Shown here: one piece after another, positions 43,389-51,995 of the stretch
Position numbering within the stretch: the stretch's first letter is position 1
Layout of the letters: each line of letters opens with the position of its first letter
Source of the DNA: an uncultured Victivallis sp.
GTDB lineage: Bacteria; Verrucomicrobiota; Lentisphaeria; Victivallales; Victivallaceae
Assembly: GCA_944389895.1 (NCBI GenBank)
Contig: CALXOA010000008.1
Coordinates: 62,001-126,000 of the forward strand
DNA length: 64,000 nucleotides
Direction of reading: 5' to 3'
The notes under the pieces: generated by a model
Told to the model about the DNA's origin: nothing
Seen by the model: the letters and a program-made list of their open reading frames with translations, nothing else
Databases searched by the model: none
Made by a program: the position numbers and the translations under genes

Positions 43389-44654
43389 TCAATCGACGAT
43401 CTCCACCGGAGTACGGTGCGGGATCATCTGGTAAAGTGTTTCGATATCTCCGGCACGCATCCGGATACAGCCGTTGCTGAGTGACTTCGTCACCGTTGAC
43501 TCATCCGGGGTGCCGTGAATGCCGTAGCCGAGCAGCGGCCGATCCGGCGTACCGGCGGGAGCGAGCTTGAGAAAATACTCCCCGAGCATGTTCTCCGGAT
43601 CGCCGTATTTGATCAGACGCCCCTCCGGGGTATACCAGTCCGGCTTCGCGATTTTCGCGGAGATCACGAACTCGGCGCTCGGCGTGCGCCCGAGCCGCCC
43701 CACCCCCACGTCGAATACCGCAAAGAGCCGTTCTGATGGAAACGCCGGATTGAGATTGTAGAGCTTCAGCAGCCGTGCCCCCTTTTCAACCCGGATCCGC
43801 CACGGTCCGGGATAGATCACCAGCCTCCGATTGACCGGAAGCACATCACTTGCCGGAGGCATCCGGTTGGCGGTCTTGATCGTCTGCATCGTGGTATGAT
43901 ATTTCGATGCGAGCCGGCTGAAGCTGTCGCCGGCCTGTGTCACCACGGAAACCGTCGCCTTCTCCAGGGGGACACCGTGCCGCAGCACGGCCAGATTCGC
44001 GGCGGTGACGGCGGAGAACGCCTCGAGCCACGCTTCGGAATTTTCGGTCAGACGCGTTTCAGCCGCCAGCTGCTCCGCGGCAAGGTAGGCCTCACGATAG
44101 GCACCGCGCTCCAGGAGCTCCCGGATCCTGCTCACCACCGAAGCCGGGTCGAACTGCTGCCGCGCCTCAGGACGGATCGGCAGATCGACCACCGGATCAC
44201 CGACCCACGGCTTCCCCTTCTGCGGAGTCGCGGTCGGCTCCTCCCGCACTTCATCACCGGAGGGGACCGGAACCTCGTCACCTTCGGACTCCCCGCCGGG
44301 CTCTCCGGTCGGCTCTTCCACGGGAAGCTCTTCCGCAGCCTCCGGTTCAGCACCGCCGGACACTTCGATCGGCAGCGGAGTCACCGCACCTTCCCCGCCG
44401 GGGACGGATACGTTCACCGGCTCCGAATCCGGCAGATCCTCTTCGACCGGCTCCCCCGGTGCGGCCCCCGCTTCGACCGCCTCCACCGGCGGAGTTGCGG
44501 GAGTTCTGGAACTCTCGGGAACCAGCCAGTAGATCACCCCGCAGGTCAGCGCCGAAATGAGCAGAAAGATCGCGACAAAACGGAGCCGCCGCCCCCAGTC
44601 GCCGGGTTCCGGCGGCAGAGGCTCGGTATCAAATTCATAGCCGATCTTCGCCAT
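43389..44654 (-). CDS. LysM L,D-transpeptidase (YkuD) membrane protein
   Basis: A 421-residue protein anchored by one N-terminal TM helix (about 26-46, RFVAIFLLISALTCGVIYWLV), then an acidic Pro/Glu/Gly-rich spacer of about 110 residues, a helical part, a LysM domain (QAGDSFSRLASKYHTTMQTIKTAN) and a C-terminal YkuD domain with the catalytic motif LGYGIHGT...KSLSNGCIRM (His and Cys). Such enzymes make 3-3 cross-links in peptidoglycan or attach proteins to it. ATG 44654 is used rather than the in-frame start 120 bases upstream, since the promoter (44699-44727) lies between them. It is the first gene of the long minus-strand operon. Confidence 0.9.
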   Translation of the reverse strand: MAKIGYEFDTEPLPPEPGDWGRRLRFVAIFLLISALTCGVIYWLVPESSRTPATPPVEAVEAGAAPGEPVEEDLPDSEPVNVSVPGGEGAVTPLPIEVSGGAEPEAAEELPVEEPTGEPGGESEGDEVPVPSGDEVREEPTATPQKGKPWVGDPVVDLPIRPEARQQFDPASVVSRIRELLERGAYREAYLAAEQLAAETRLTENSEAWLEAFSAVTAANLAVLRHGVPLEKATVSVVTQAGDSFSRLASKYHTTMQTIKTANRMPPASDVLPVNRRLVIYPGPWRIRVEKGARLLKLYNLNPAFPSERLFAVFDVGVGRLGRTPSAEFVISAKIAKPDWYTPEGRLIKYGDPENMLGEYFLKLAPAGTPDRPLLGYGIHGTPDESTVTKSLSNGCIRMRAGDIETLYQMIPHRTPVEIVD

Positions 44655-44698
44655 CTTTCTGCAATCCCATCGCTGCCGTCCATAGAATGAAACGGCGT

Positions 44699-44727
44699 AA
44701 TATACAACACGATCGGGAGTTTTGCAA
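44699..44727 (-). promoter_or_regulatory. Promoter of the eight-gene minus-strand operon
   Basis: On the minus strand: TTGCAA (44727-44722), 17-bp spacer, TATATT (44704-44699). The leader to the start at 44654 is about 38 nt. No terminator or further promoter was seen down to 35167. Confidence 0.68.
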
Positions 44728-44796
44728 TTTTCCCGCGCCGGAGAAATGCGATTTCCCCTGGATTTTTCCGGCACGAAAGAAAAGAGTTCCCGCCGG

Positions 44797-45330
44797 TCAG
44801 AAATGAATGCCCAGAGACTCGAGCTTCCGCACCGCGAGATGAGAGGAGATCCGGAAACACCATTTCAACGCCTCGAAGAGCGGCAGCGCCGGATCAACTC
44901 CGCACATCGCTCCCCCCTCCGCCTCCCGATGAAACCACTCCCAGTAAGCGCGGGCACAATCGGTCGGAAAGGAGAGCGTCTTGAAGTAACCGGTCAGCTT
45001 GTCATCGGCATAGATCGGCACCTTGCCGTCAAACATGCCCATCATATCGAAATCATCCGGTTGACGGTTCACCAGATTGGTCACCGCCTCGGCAGCTCGT
45101 GCGAAAACAAAGGTGAAAAGAGAGGAAACTTCGTCCGCAGAGAGCGCCTCGCCCTGGCGACGGCGGGTGGCGAGCCGGTCGAACATTTTCAGAAACAAAG
45201 CCTTTTCCGATTCGGCCAGCACCGGATCAACAGCGAGCGGGCCGTCGATCCACCCTCCTTCTTTCGCAGCGTTGACGACCGACAGCGCCGCGGCCTGAGC
45301 GAGCAGCGAACGACTGAACTCCCTGCCCAT
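44797..45330 (-). CDS. Conserved-looking hypothetical protein
   Basis: A 177-residue, probably cytoplasmic, mostly helical protein without signal peptide, TM helix or known motif. Segments: ALFLKMFDRLATRRRQGEAL, VSSLFTFVFARAAEAVTNLV, an aspartate-rich PDDFDMMGMFDGKVPIYADD, and AYWEWFHREAEGG. It is not recognised. ATG 45330 is chosen over in-frame starts upstream because AGGAGG sits 7 nt before it. A TATAGT box lies about 55 bases upstream. It stands alone between the transpeptidase operon and the divergent glycosidase-like gene. Confidence 0.75.
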   Translation of the reverse strand: MGREFSRSLLAQAAALSVVNAAKEGGWIDGPLAVDPVLAESEKALFLKMFDRLATRRRQGEALSADEVSSLFTFVFARAAEAVTNLVNRQPDDFDMMGMFDGKVPIYADDKLTGYFKTLSFPTDCARAYWEWFHREAEGGAMCGVDPALPLFEALKWCFRISSHLAVRKLESLGIHF

Positions 45331-45385
45331 GCGTCCTCCTGATCTTCCTTCTGTTTCCGGTGTTTCACAATGTTTTTCCCTACTT

Positions 45386-45413
45386 ACTATATCCACCCCG
45401 GCATATTTTTCCA
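45386..45413 (-). promoter_or_regulatory. Possible promoter for the hypothetical gene at 44797
   Basis: On the minus strand: TGGAAA (45413-45408), 16-bp spacer, TATAGT (45391-45386). The -35 is poor but the -10 is the form that recurs in this window. The remaining part of the 296-bp divergent gap (45331-45626) shows no clear promoter for the plus-strand gene. Confidence 0.45.
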
Positions 45414-45626
45414 GCCGGGACACGGAAAAACCGGCAGCACTCCCGCAAAAAACGGTTTTCCGGAGATATTTCGCCTCTCTCCGCTTGCAGGAAACCAGAT
45501 CACAGCTTATTGTAGCACAACTGCCGGCTGGTTCCGTTCGGAGAGAGGCGTCTGCCGGAAAACTCTCCCCTGCGGGATCGTCGGGAACGAACACGGAAAA
45601 CACATACCCGGGAAGGAAACAGAACC

Positions 45627-47555
45627 ATGAATGAGTGGCTGATGGCGGTCCCGTTGAGCATCGATGCCGCGGGACGTACCCCCGAATACTGGGAGACAAT
45701 GCGCGACAAACTCAGTCGGATGGGGTGCCGGCGGGTATTTCTGGCGATACTCGGTCAGGGTTCGGCCGCACCGATCGACTACTTCCGGCCGCTGGTGAAA
45801 GAGCTTGCCCGCGCAGGGGCATGTTTCCGCGCGGGAGGAATCGAGCCCGCGGTCTGGATGGGACATACGATCGGCCACTCTGCGGATTTCAGCGGCAGCG
45901 AAGCGCGTTTTTCATCGCTCGTCGCTGCGGACCGGAATGGACGTCTCCATTCGGAATCCGGCTGTTTCTGCCCGCTCGACCACCCGTTTCAGGATTATCT
46001 GGCCACCGTACTCGCCATTCTGGCGGAATCCCGGCTGCCGCTGCTGATGCTGGACGACGACTTCCGGCTCGGTAACCACGGTGCGGAGTTCGGCTGTTTC
46101 TGCGAGCTGCACCTCTCCCGGTTCCGGAGAGAAACAGGTCTGGATCTTCCGGCGGAAGAACTTGCGCGCCGAGTCCGCACGGATCTTGAACTGCGCCGCC
46201 TCTGGTGCCGGAACAATGCGGAATCGCTCTACGAACTCGCCGCAGTCATCGAAAAGGCGATTCACACCGTCTCGCCGGAGACCCGGATCGGTCTGGCTTC
46301 CGCGGCCATGCTCCGCTGCGGGGATGGCGTCGACCTCCGGGAACTGGCCCGGATTCTCAACGGCAACCGCACCCGTCCCTTCCTCCGCACCGGCGGAGCC
46401 CCCTACTGGCAACGCACACCGGAGCACATCGGCTGGGCGATCGAGTATTCCCGGCTGCAGCGGGAATGGTTACGCGGCAGCGGAATCGAGGTGTTTGCGG
46501 AAGGCGACACCTGGCCGCACAATACCTTTTCCACGGCGGCCGCCTCGCTGGAGGCGTTCGACGAAGGGCTGGCCACCTCCGGGTTCCCGGGACTCCTGAG
46601 CTACCAGTTCAGCTATGGGGATCCCCGGACGAACGATCCGGCCTACGAGACGCTCACCGCAGCCCGGAGTGCGTTTCACCACGAGCTTCGGCGCCACTCC
46701 CCGCCGGAGTGGGAGGAGATCGGGTTCGAACCGGCAGCCTCTCCGGCCGGATTTCTGAAGCGGGATCCGGAGCTGACGCCCTGGCAAAGCTTTTCCGAAG
46801 GGATTCCGGCGTTGCGGGTACTGCCCCGGCTGGGGATTCCGTGCGCCTTCGGCAATCCGGCAATGCCGGCAGTGCTGGCGGGCGAGGAGAGCGCGGCATT
46901 CACCGACACCGAACTCGACGCTCTCCTGGCGCGCGGTGCGGTCATTGACGCCCCTGCCGCAGAGGTGCTGCTGGCACGCGGTTTTGCTATCGGCATTGAG
47001 CGAATGGAGCGGTTGGACCAGGTGCCGGAAAGCGAGTGTTTTCAGGACGGCGTCACCATGCTGCTGCGTACCGCGGGCCGGAACGTTCTATGGCGTGCCG
47101 TTCCGGCCGCGGACGCAGAGGTCCAACAGACCAGCACCTTCGGGAACGGGATTCCCGGCGTGCTCCGGATCACCACCTCCTCCCGGCGGAGGCTCGTTCT
47201 GCTGCCGTGGAGCCTCGAACGGGGCGGCAGAATCAATTTCAGCTTCGCCCGTCAGAAACAGTGGTGCGATGCGTTCGCATTCCTTTCCAGCCGACCGCTT
47301 CCGGTACGGGTTGAGGCGCGGGCCGATCTCAGGCTCCACCTGCGACGTTCACCGGACGATGGAAGTTTCGCAGCGACGGTACAGAATCTCTCACTCGACC
47401 CCTTCCGGCTTGACACGCTCCTGGTGGAACCGGCATTCCGGACGGTCTCCTGCCTGACCGCGGCAGAGGGAGAACGGAACCTGCACGGTCTCCTCCCGGG
47501 GAGTATTCTGCCGCCGATGGAACTTGCGGTCATGAGACTCACACCTGCGGAATAA
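45627..47555 (+). CDS. Glycoside-hydrolase-like TIM-barrel protein, unassigned
   Basis: A 642-residue protein without signal peptide. The first about 350 residues look like a beta/alpha barrel of the GH42/clan-A kind: RMGCRRVFLAILGQ, GGIEPAVWMGHTIG, LPLLMLDDDFRLG followed by FGCFCELHLSRF, ETRIGLASAAML, EVFAEGDTWPHNTFSTAAASLEAF. Middle and C-terminal parts resemble a glutaminase-like (trimerisation) domain and a final beta domain (RRLVLLPWSLERGG, VQNLSLDPFRLDTLLVEP). Candidate catalytic acids would be the MLDDD aspartates and the EGD glutamate, but this is a guess. It is the type of orphan glycosidase expanded in Lentisphaerota. ATG 45627 follows GGGAAGGAA. Confidence 0.6.
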   Translation: MNEWLMAVPLSIDAAGRTPEYWETMRDKLSRMGCRRVFLAILGQGSAAPIDYFRPLVKELARAGACFRAGGIEPAVWMGHTIGHSADFSGSEARFSSLVAADRNGRLHSESGCFCPLDHPFQDYLATVLAILAESRLPLLMLDDDFRLGNHGAEFGCFCELHLSRFRRETGLDLPAEELARRVRTDLELRRLWCRNNAESLYELAAVIEKAIHTVSPETRIGLASAAMLRCGDGVDLRELARILNGNRTRPFLRTGGAPYWQRTPEHIGWAIEYSRLQREWLRGSGIEVFAEGDTWPHNTFSTAAASLEAFDEGLATSGFPGLLSYQFSYGDPRTNDPAYETLTAARSAFHHELRRHSPPEWEEIGFEPAASPAGFLKRDPELTPWQSFSEGIPALRVLPRLGIPCAFGNPAMPAVLAGEESAAFTDTELDALLARGAVIDAPAAEVLLARGFAIGIERMERLDQVPESECFQDGVTMLLRTAGRNVLWRAVPAADAEVQQTSTFGNGIPGVLRITTSSRRRLVLLPWSLERGGRINFSFARQKQWCDAFAFLSSRPLPVRVEARADLRLHLRRSPDDGSFAATVQNLSLDPFRLDTLLVEPAFRTVSCLTAAEGERNLHGLLPGSILPPMELAVMRLTPAE

Positions 47556-47633
47556 CTTCTGAAGCGCTCTCCCCCTGCGGAGATCAGTGAGAATTTTTTC
47601 GGGGAAAGAGGGCTTCCGACAAGCCCGCCGGGG

Positions 47634-47662
47634 TTGCATTCCTTCCCGGAGCATGATATGGT
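47634..47662 (+). promoter_or_regulatory. Sigma70-type promoter for the MATE transporter gene
   Basis: TTGCAT (47634-47639), 17-bp spacer, TATGGT (47657-47662), about 32 bases before the start codon. Confidence 0.62.
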
Positions 47663-47694
47663 ATTAATTCATCCCTGGCTCCCGGAGGTTTTCC

Positions 47695-49143
47695 ATGCAG
47701 CTGTTCGGAATCAGGAAGTCGTTCAACCGTCGCAATTTCATCGGGCACGGCGGCTACCTGGAAATCGTAAAAATCGCTTATCCGCTGGTCATCATGAGCG
47801 CAAGCAACAGCGTGATGCAGTTCGTCGACCGGAAATTTCTGGCCGAAAACTCCACGCTGGATGTTGCCGCCTCCATGCCCGCGGGCATCCTCTATTTCAC
47901 GATGTTCTCCTTCTTCATGGCAACCTGCAATTTCACCTCGGCCCTGGTTGCACAATACCACGGAGCCCGCGACCGGGTCAACCTGCTGCGGGCGGTATGG
48001 GCCGGTCAGACGCTCGCGGTGATCGCAGGGCTGATCATCACCTTCGTAATTCCTCCAATCGGGGTCTACTGCATCGAGAACAGCGGCCACTCCGGGGAAC
48101 TGATTTCGCGTGAACTCGAGTACTTCTCAGGTCTGCTGCCCAGCGGCGTATTCATCTGCATGGCGGCACCCTACTTCGCCTTCTTCTCCGGGCAGGGCCG
48201 GACGATTCCGGTCGCGGTGATCAACATCGCCGCATGTATCCTCAACATCTTTCTCGACTACGCCTTCATCTTCGGCAAGTGGGGGTTGCCGGCATTCGGG
48301 ATTTTCGGTGCCGGAATCGCGACCAGCATCTGCTGTTTCTCTCTGATGGCGGCGATCATGATCTACTTCTACTGTCAGAACCAGCGCCGGCTCCGAACCC
48401 GGAAGCGGTGGGAGTTCCGTCCGGAACTTCTGGTGCGGCTGATCCGCTACGGCGCCCCCGCCGGGTTTCAGGCCTTCTGCGATGTCGGAGCCTTTACGAT
48501 GGTAACCTTCCTGATCGGGCACATCGGGGAGGCGGCCCTGGCCGCGAGCGTGATCGCGCTCTCGATCAACAACATCTTCTTCGTGCCGCTGATGGGACTG
48601 GCCGACTCGACCGCGATCGTGGTCGGACAGTACATCGGGCGCAATCGTCACGGAATCGCGCAGAACGCCGCCTATCGCGCATGGCGGATGGCGGCACTCT
48701 ACATGTGCGTCGGGGCGATTTTCTACCTCGGATTTCCGACGATGCTGGCCAACATCTTCTATCCGCAGAATGAATCCGGCGTCGACTTCGCGGAAGTGAC
48801 GAGAATCTGTGCCGGAGTGCTGGCGGCGGCAACCCTGTTCAACTCCTGCGATACGGTGAAGTTCATCTTCATGGGTGCAATGCGCGGCGCCGGCGATACG
48901 ATTGCGATCTTTCTGATCAACTCGGTGACCGCGTGGTGCATCCTGGTGCCGGGGACGGTGCTGCTGACCCAGGTGTGGCCGGTATCGATCTACGGGGTGT
49001 GGGGATTCGTAGCCGGAGTCGGGTTCCTCGACGCGATGCTCTTCCTGTGGCGGTTCAGTTCCGGGAAATGGCGCAGAATCAAACTGATCGAACGGCAGCC
49101 GGGGCAGGCGTCGCTCGCCGAAACCATCGCGCAAAACCCGTGA
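47695..49143 (+). CDS. MATE-family efflux transporter
   Basis: A 482-residue membrane protein with 12 predicted TM helices in two similar halves, typical for multidrug and toxin extrusion (Na+ or H+ antiport): IAYPLVIMSASNSVMQFVDRKFLA, AALVAQYHGARDRVNL-like block, FSGQGRTIPVAVINIAACILNIFLDYAFIFG, then the second half RYGAPAGFQAFCDVGAFTMV, DSTAIVVGQYIGRNRH and FIFMGAMRGAGDT. Substrates are unknown; metabolite or drug export is the family role. Start ATG 47695 has GGAGG upstream. Confidence 0.9.
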   Translation: MQLFGIRKSFNRRNFIGHGGYLEIVKIAYPLVIMSASNSVMQFVDRKFLAENSTLDVAASMPAGILYFTMFSFFMATCNFTSALVAQYHGARDRVNLLRAVWAGQTLAVIAGLIITFVIPPIGVYCIENSGHSGELISRELEYFSGLLPSGVFICMAAPYFAFFSGQGRTIPVAVINIAACILNIFLDYAFIFGKWGLPAFGIFGAGIATSICCFSLMAAIMIYFYCQNQRRLRTRKRWEFRPELLVRLIRYGAPAGFQAFCDVGAFTMVTFLIGHIGEAALAASVIALSINNIFFVPLMGLADSTAIVVGQYIGRNRHGIAQNAAYRAWRMAALYMCVGAIFYLGFPTMLANIFYPQNESGVDFAEVTRICAGVLAAATLFNSCDTVKFIFMGAMRGAGDTIAIFLINSVTAWCILVPGTVLLTQVWPVSIYGVWGFVAGVGFLDAMLFLWRFSSGKWRRIKLIERQPGQASLAETIAQNP

Positions 49144-49224
49144 CGGGACTTGCTTTTTTCGGGTTCCGGGATTACTTTATATACAATTGTTTTGACCTGT
49201 CAACCAAACTACTGGAGAACACAC

Positions 49225-49980
49225 ATGTCCGGGCACAGCAAATGGGCAAACATCAAGCATAAGAAAGAGGCCGCCGACAAAGTCAAGGGCAAGGCCTTTT
49301 CCCGTATCGCCAAGGAGATCATGGTAGCGGCCAAGATGGGAGGTTCCGATCCTGACGCGAATCCCAGACTTCGTTCAGCCCTGACCGCCGCCAAGGCCGT
49401 CAATATGCCGAACGTCAACATCGAGCGGGCGATCAAGAAAGGCGCCGGGGAACTCGGCGACGTGGTCTACGAAGAGATCGTCTACGAAGGGTATGCCGCC
49501 GGCGGCGTCGCGGTGATGGTCGAGTGTCTGACCGACAACAAGAACCGCTCCATCAGCGATGTCCGGATGGTCTTCGACCGCAACAACGGCAACATGGCCG
49601 GCTCCGGAGCGGTGGCGCGGATGTTCAAGCGCCAGGCGCACTTCGTGATCTCCGGAGAATGGGCCGATGAGGAAAAATTGATGGATCTCGTCCTCGATGC
49701 CGGAGCGAACGACCTCTCCGTCGAGGACGGCGTCGCCGAAATCTGGGCCGATCCGGAGTACTTTGAGCCGTTGCTGAAGGTATTTGAGGAGAAGGGGATC
49801 AAGACCGACGAGGCGGAAGTGATCCGCCGCCCGGAAATGGTCACCGAGATCACCGACCCGGCCATCGCGCGCCAGGTGTTGCGGCTTGTGGATCGCATGG
49901 AGGAGCTCGACGATGTCCAGCTCGTCACCGCGAACTACGAGATCGCCGACGAAATCGCCGATCAGCTCGAAGAAGAGTAA
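49225..49980 (+). CDS. yebC: YebC/PmpR-family regulatory protein
   Basis: A 251-residue protein beginning MSGHSKWANIKHKKEAADK, with FSRIAKEIMVAAKMGGSDPDANPRLR, NVNIERAIKKGAGELG and YEGYAAGGVAVMVECLTDNKNR, all invariant in the family. YebC proteins were long described as transcriptional regulators; recent work assigns them a role in translation of proline-rich stretches on the ribosome. ATG 49225 follows GGAG; the in-frame TTG at 49150 would add a non-conserved extension. Terminated by the hairpin at 49993. Linkage of yebC to ruvC, here interrupted by one esterase gene, is common in bacteria. Confidence 0.96.
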   Translation: MSGHSKWANIKHKKEAADKVKGKAFSRIAKEIMVAAKMGGSDPDANPRLRSALTAAKAVNMPNVNIERAIKKGAGELGDVVYEEIVYEGYAAGGVAVMVECLTDNKNRSISDVRMVFDRNNGNMAGSGAVARMFKRQAHFVISGEWADEEKLMDLVLDAGANDLSVEDGVAEIWADPEYFEPLLKVFEEKGIKTDEAEVIRRPEMVTEITDPAIARQVLRLVDRMEELDDVQLVTANYEIADEIADQLEEE

Positions 49981-49992
49981 GTTTTTCGTTCC

Positions 49993-50018
49993 GCCCCGGT
50001 TTTCCGGGGCATTTTTTT
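49993..50018 (+). terminator. Rho-independent terminator after yebC
   Basis: GCCCCGG (49993-49999), TTTT loop, CCGGGGC (50004-50010), A and seven T. Twelve bases after the stop codon. Confidence 0.93.
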
Positions 50019-50077
50019 CATGATCCCCTCTTCCGGATTCCGGCTGGAAGAGGGGGGAAATACTCCAGGAGCATGTC

Positions 50078-50863
50078 ATGCGTGTTGTGACCATTACATA
50101 CCTTCCGGCCGCGCAGGAACGCGGCGTCGGCGATCTTTACCTGCCCGACGCTCCCGCCTGCGGCACTCCGCTCGCATTGACCATCCACGGCGGCGGCTGG
50201 ACCACCCAGGACAAAGCCAGCTTCGCGGGAGTCGCGGCCTTTCTGTGTGAATTGGGGTTCGCCGCATTCAACATCAATTACCGGCTGCTGACCGCCGGCC
50301 CGTGGCCGCTCTGCGGCGACGATTGCCTCGCGGCAGCGGGGTTTCTGCTCCACGGCGAGATTCCGGAACTTGCCGGGTTCGATCGTTCCCGGCTTTTCAT
50401 CACAGGAGCATCGGCCGGCGGCCATCTAGCATTGATGACCGGGTTGAGGATGCCGCGCGAAGCGGTGTCGGGAATCGTCTCGATCGCGGGAGTCGACGAC
50501 CTCACCGCCTGGCCACCCGCCGTAAACGGAACTCACCAGAAACCGTTTTTCGGTAAAGTGCCCGACGCCGGAGAGATCGCGGCAGCCAATCCGATGAGTT
50601 TGATCCGGCATGGCCAGCCGCCGGTGCTGCTGACCCATTCGATTCACGACACGGTGGTTTCATGTCTTGCGGCGGAAAATTTCGCCGCTCGATGCCGCGA
50701 AGTCGGCGCTCCGGTGGAATTTTATCGTTACGACCGCAGGGAACCCGGCATCAGCCACTGTATCTGGATTCCCGACAGTTCGCCCCACAAACTCTATCCG
50801 GACCTGGAAGCGGTCATCGCGAAATTCGCCGAACCGTTTCTCCGGCGGGGAGAACAATCGTGA
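50078..50863 (+). CDS. Alpha/beta hydrolase (esterase/BD-FAE-like)
   Basis: A 261-residue cytoplasmic esterase-like protein: DLYLPDA, LALTIHGGGW (oxyanion HGGG), FNINYRLLTAGPWPLCGDDCLAA, nucleophile elbow GASAGGH, a catalytic-Asp region LLTHSIHDTVVS and a His region GISHCIW. This is the hormone-sensitive-lipase/BD-FAE layout; small acyl or carbohydrate esters are likely substrates. ATG 50078 follows CAGGAG. It overlaps ruvC by 4 bases (GTGA). Confidence 0.86.
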   Translation: MRVVTITYLPAAQERGVGDLYLPDAPACGTPLALTIHGGGWTTQDKASFAGVAAFLCELGFAAFNINYRLLTAGPWPLCGDDCLAAAGFLLHGEIPELAGFDRSRLFITGASAGGHLALMTGLRMPREAVSGIVSIAGVDDLTAWPPAVNGTHQKPFFGKVPDAGEIAAANPMSLIRHGQPPVLLTHSIHDTVVSCLAAENFAARCREVGAPVEFYRYDRREPGISHCIWIPDSSPHKLYPDLEAVIAKFAEPFLRRGEQS

Positions 50864-51369
50864 TCGTCCTCGGCATCGACCCGGCGATCCGCACCACCGG
50901 TTACGGTGTGATTCGCTGTAACGCCCCCGGGAAGTTCGAGATTCTCGACTGCGGCGTGATCGCCAATGCGGCGAAATTGCCGCATACCGAGTGTCTGCGG
51001 CGGCTGGCGGGGGGAGTCCGTGAACTGGTAGAGACGTTCCATCCCGACTGCGCTTCCATCGAAGAGCCGTTCATGGGACGGAACGCCTCCACAGCGATCA
51101 TCCTCGGCATGGCACGCGGGGGAATCCTGACCGCACTGGCGGAAAAAGCGGTTCCGACCTACGCCTATTCGCCGCGGACGGCCAAACGTTCAGCTTTCGG
51201 CAGCGGTTCGGCGACCAAGGAACAGGTCGCGGTGTTGATCGCCGCGGAACTCGGCATCCGGATCGAGCAGATTCCACTGGACTCCACCGACGCACTGGCG
51301 CTGGCGGTCTGCCATGCGCAACTGGCGCTTTATCCGGGCCTGGCCGTCAAACTGGGCAAACCGCTCTGA
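50860..51369 (+). CDS. ruvC: Holliday junction endonuclease RuvC
   Basis: RuvC resolves Holliday junctions made by RecA and migrated by RuvAB. The 169-residue protein contains the first acidic motif VLGIDPAIRTTGYGVI, the IEEPFMGRN segment with the catalytic Glu, the helix region GMARGGILTALAEKAVP, and the C-terminal DSTDALALAVCHAQL with the last two acidic residues. The GTG at 50860 is the start that gives the canonical N-terminus MIVLGIDP; it overlaps the preceding stop by 4 bases. ruvA and ruvB are not in the window. Confidence 0.95.
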   Translation: MIVLGIDPAIRTTGYGVIRCNAPGKFEILDCGVIANAAKLPHTECLRRLAGGVRELVETFHPDCASIEEPFMGRNASTAIILGMARGGILTALAEKAVPTYAYSPRTAKRSAFGSGSATKEQVAVLIAAELGIRIEQIPLDSTDALALAVCHAQLALYPGLAVKLGKPL

Positions 51370-51371
51370 CG

Positions 51372-51995
51372 ATGGCGGCCGACTTTCACACTCACCGACC
51401 GAAATCAGAAGCGGCGGCGCTGGTTTCCGTACCTCCGGAACAGGTTGCCGCGTATCCATGTGTTTCACTGGAATGCCATCCCTGGAGTCTGCCCGGAACA
51501 GATGGGGGGATTCCAACGGAATTTGAGGCGGCATTGGCGGGAGCGGCGGCACTCGGGGAAATCGGTCTCGACCGGCACCGCGGCCCGTCCCTCGAAATGC
51601 AACGCCGTTATCTCGACCGACTGCTCGAACTGGCTGAACGATATCAGAAGCCGGCGGTATTTCACTGTGTACACGCAGTGCCGGAGCTGCTGGCGGCGAC
51701 GCGGGGATTCCGCCCGCACAAACTGTTTCACGGATTCCGCGGCCGCCCGGAGTTGCTGACCGAACTGTTGCGCCACGATTTCTTCGTCTCGTTCATGCCC
51801 GACGCGCTTGAGCGACCCGACCTCGCCGCTTTCGTGAAAAGACGGGGGCTCCGGCGGCTCGGTTTTGAAACCGACGACACAGCCGAAACGATCGAATGCG
51901 TACTCGCCCGCGCCGCCCGGCAACTCGAACTGGAACCGGAGCAGCTGATCCGCGCCACGGATGACAATTTCAGGGAGTTTCTGAACCATGGCTGA
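51372..51995 (+). CDS. Short TatD-family hydrolase
   Basis: A 207-residue metal-dependent hydrolase. Metal-binding motif ADFHTHRP is at the N-terminus, ALGEIGLDRHRGPSLEMQRRYLDRLLELA in the middle with the bridging Glu, then PAVFHCVHAVPELL, LFHGFRG and FETDD near the end. It is shorter than normal TatD (about 255-260), because the segments between the N-terminal motif and the GEIGLD block are compressed. TatD proteins are 3'-5' DNA/RNA exonucleases; the short forms are of unknown specificity. The gene follows ruvC by 2 bases and overlaps tcdA by 8. Confidence 0.88.
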   Translation: MAADFHTHRPKSEAAALVSVPPEQVAAYPCVSLECHPWSLPGTDGGIPTEFEAALAGAAALGEIGLDRHRGPSLEMQRRYLDRLLELAERYQKPAVFHCVHAVPELLAATRGFRPHKLFHGFRGRPELLTELLRHDFFVSFMPDALERPDLAAFVKRRGLRRLGFETDDTAETIECVLARAARQLELEPEQLIRATDDNFREFLNHG

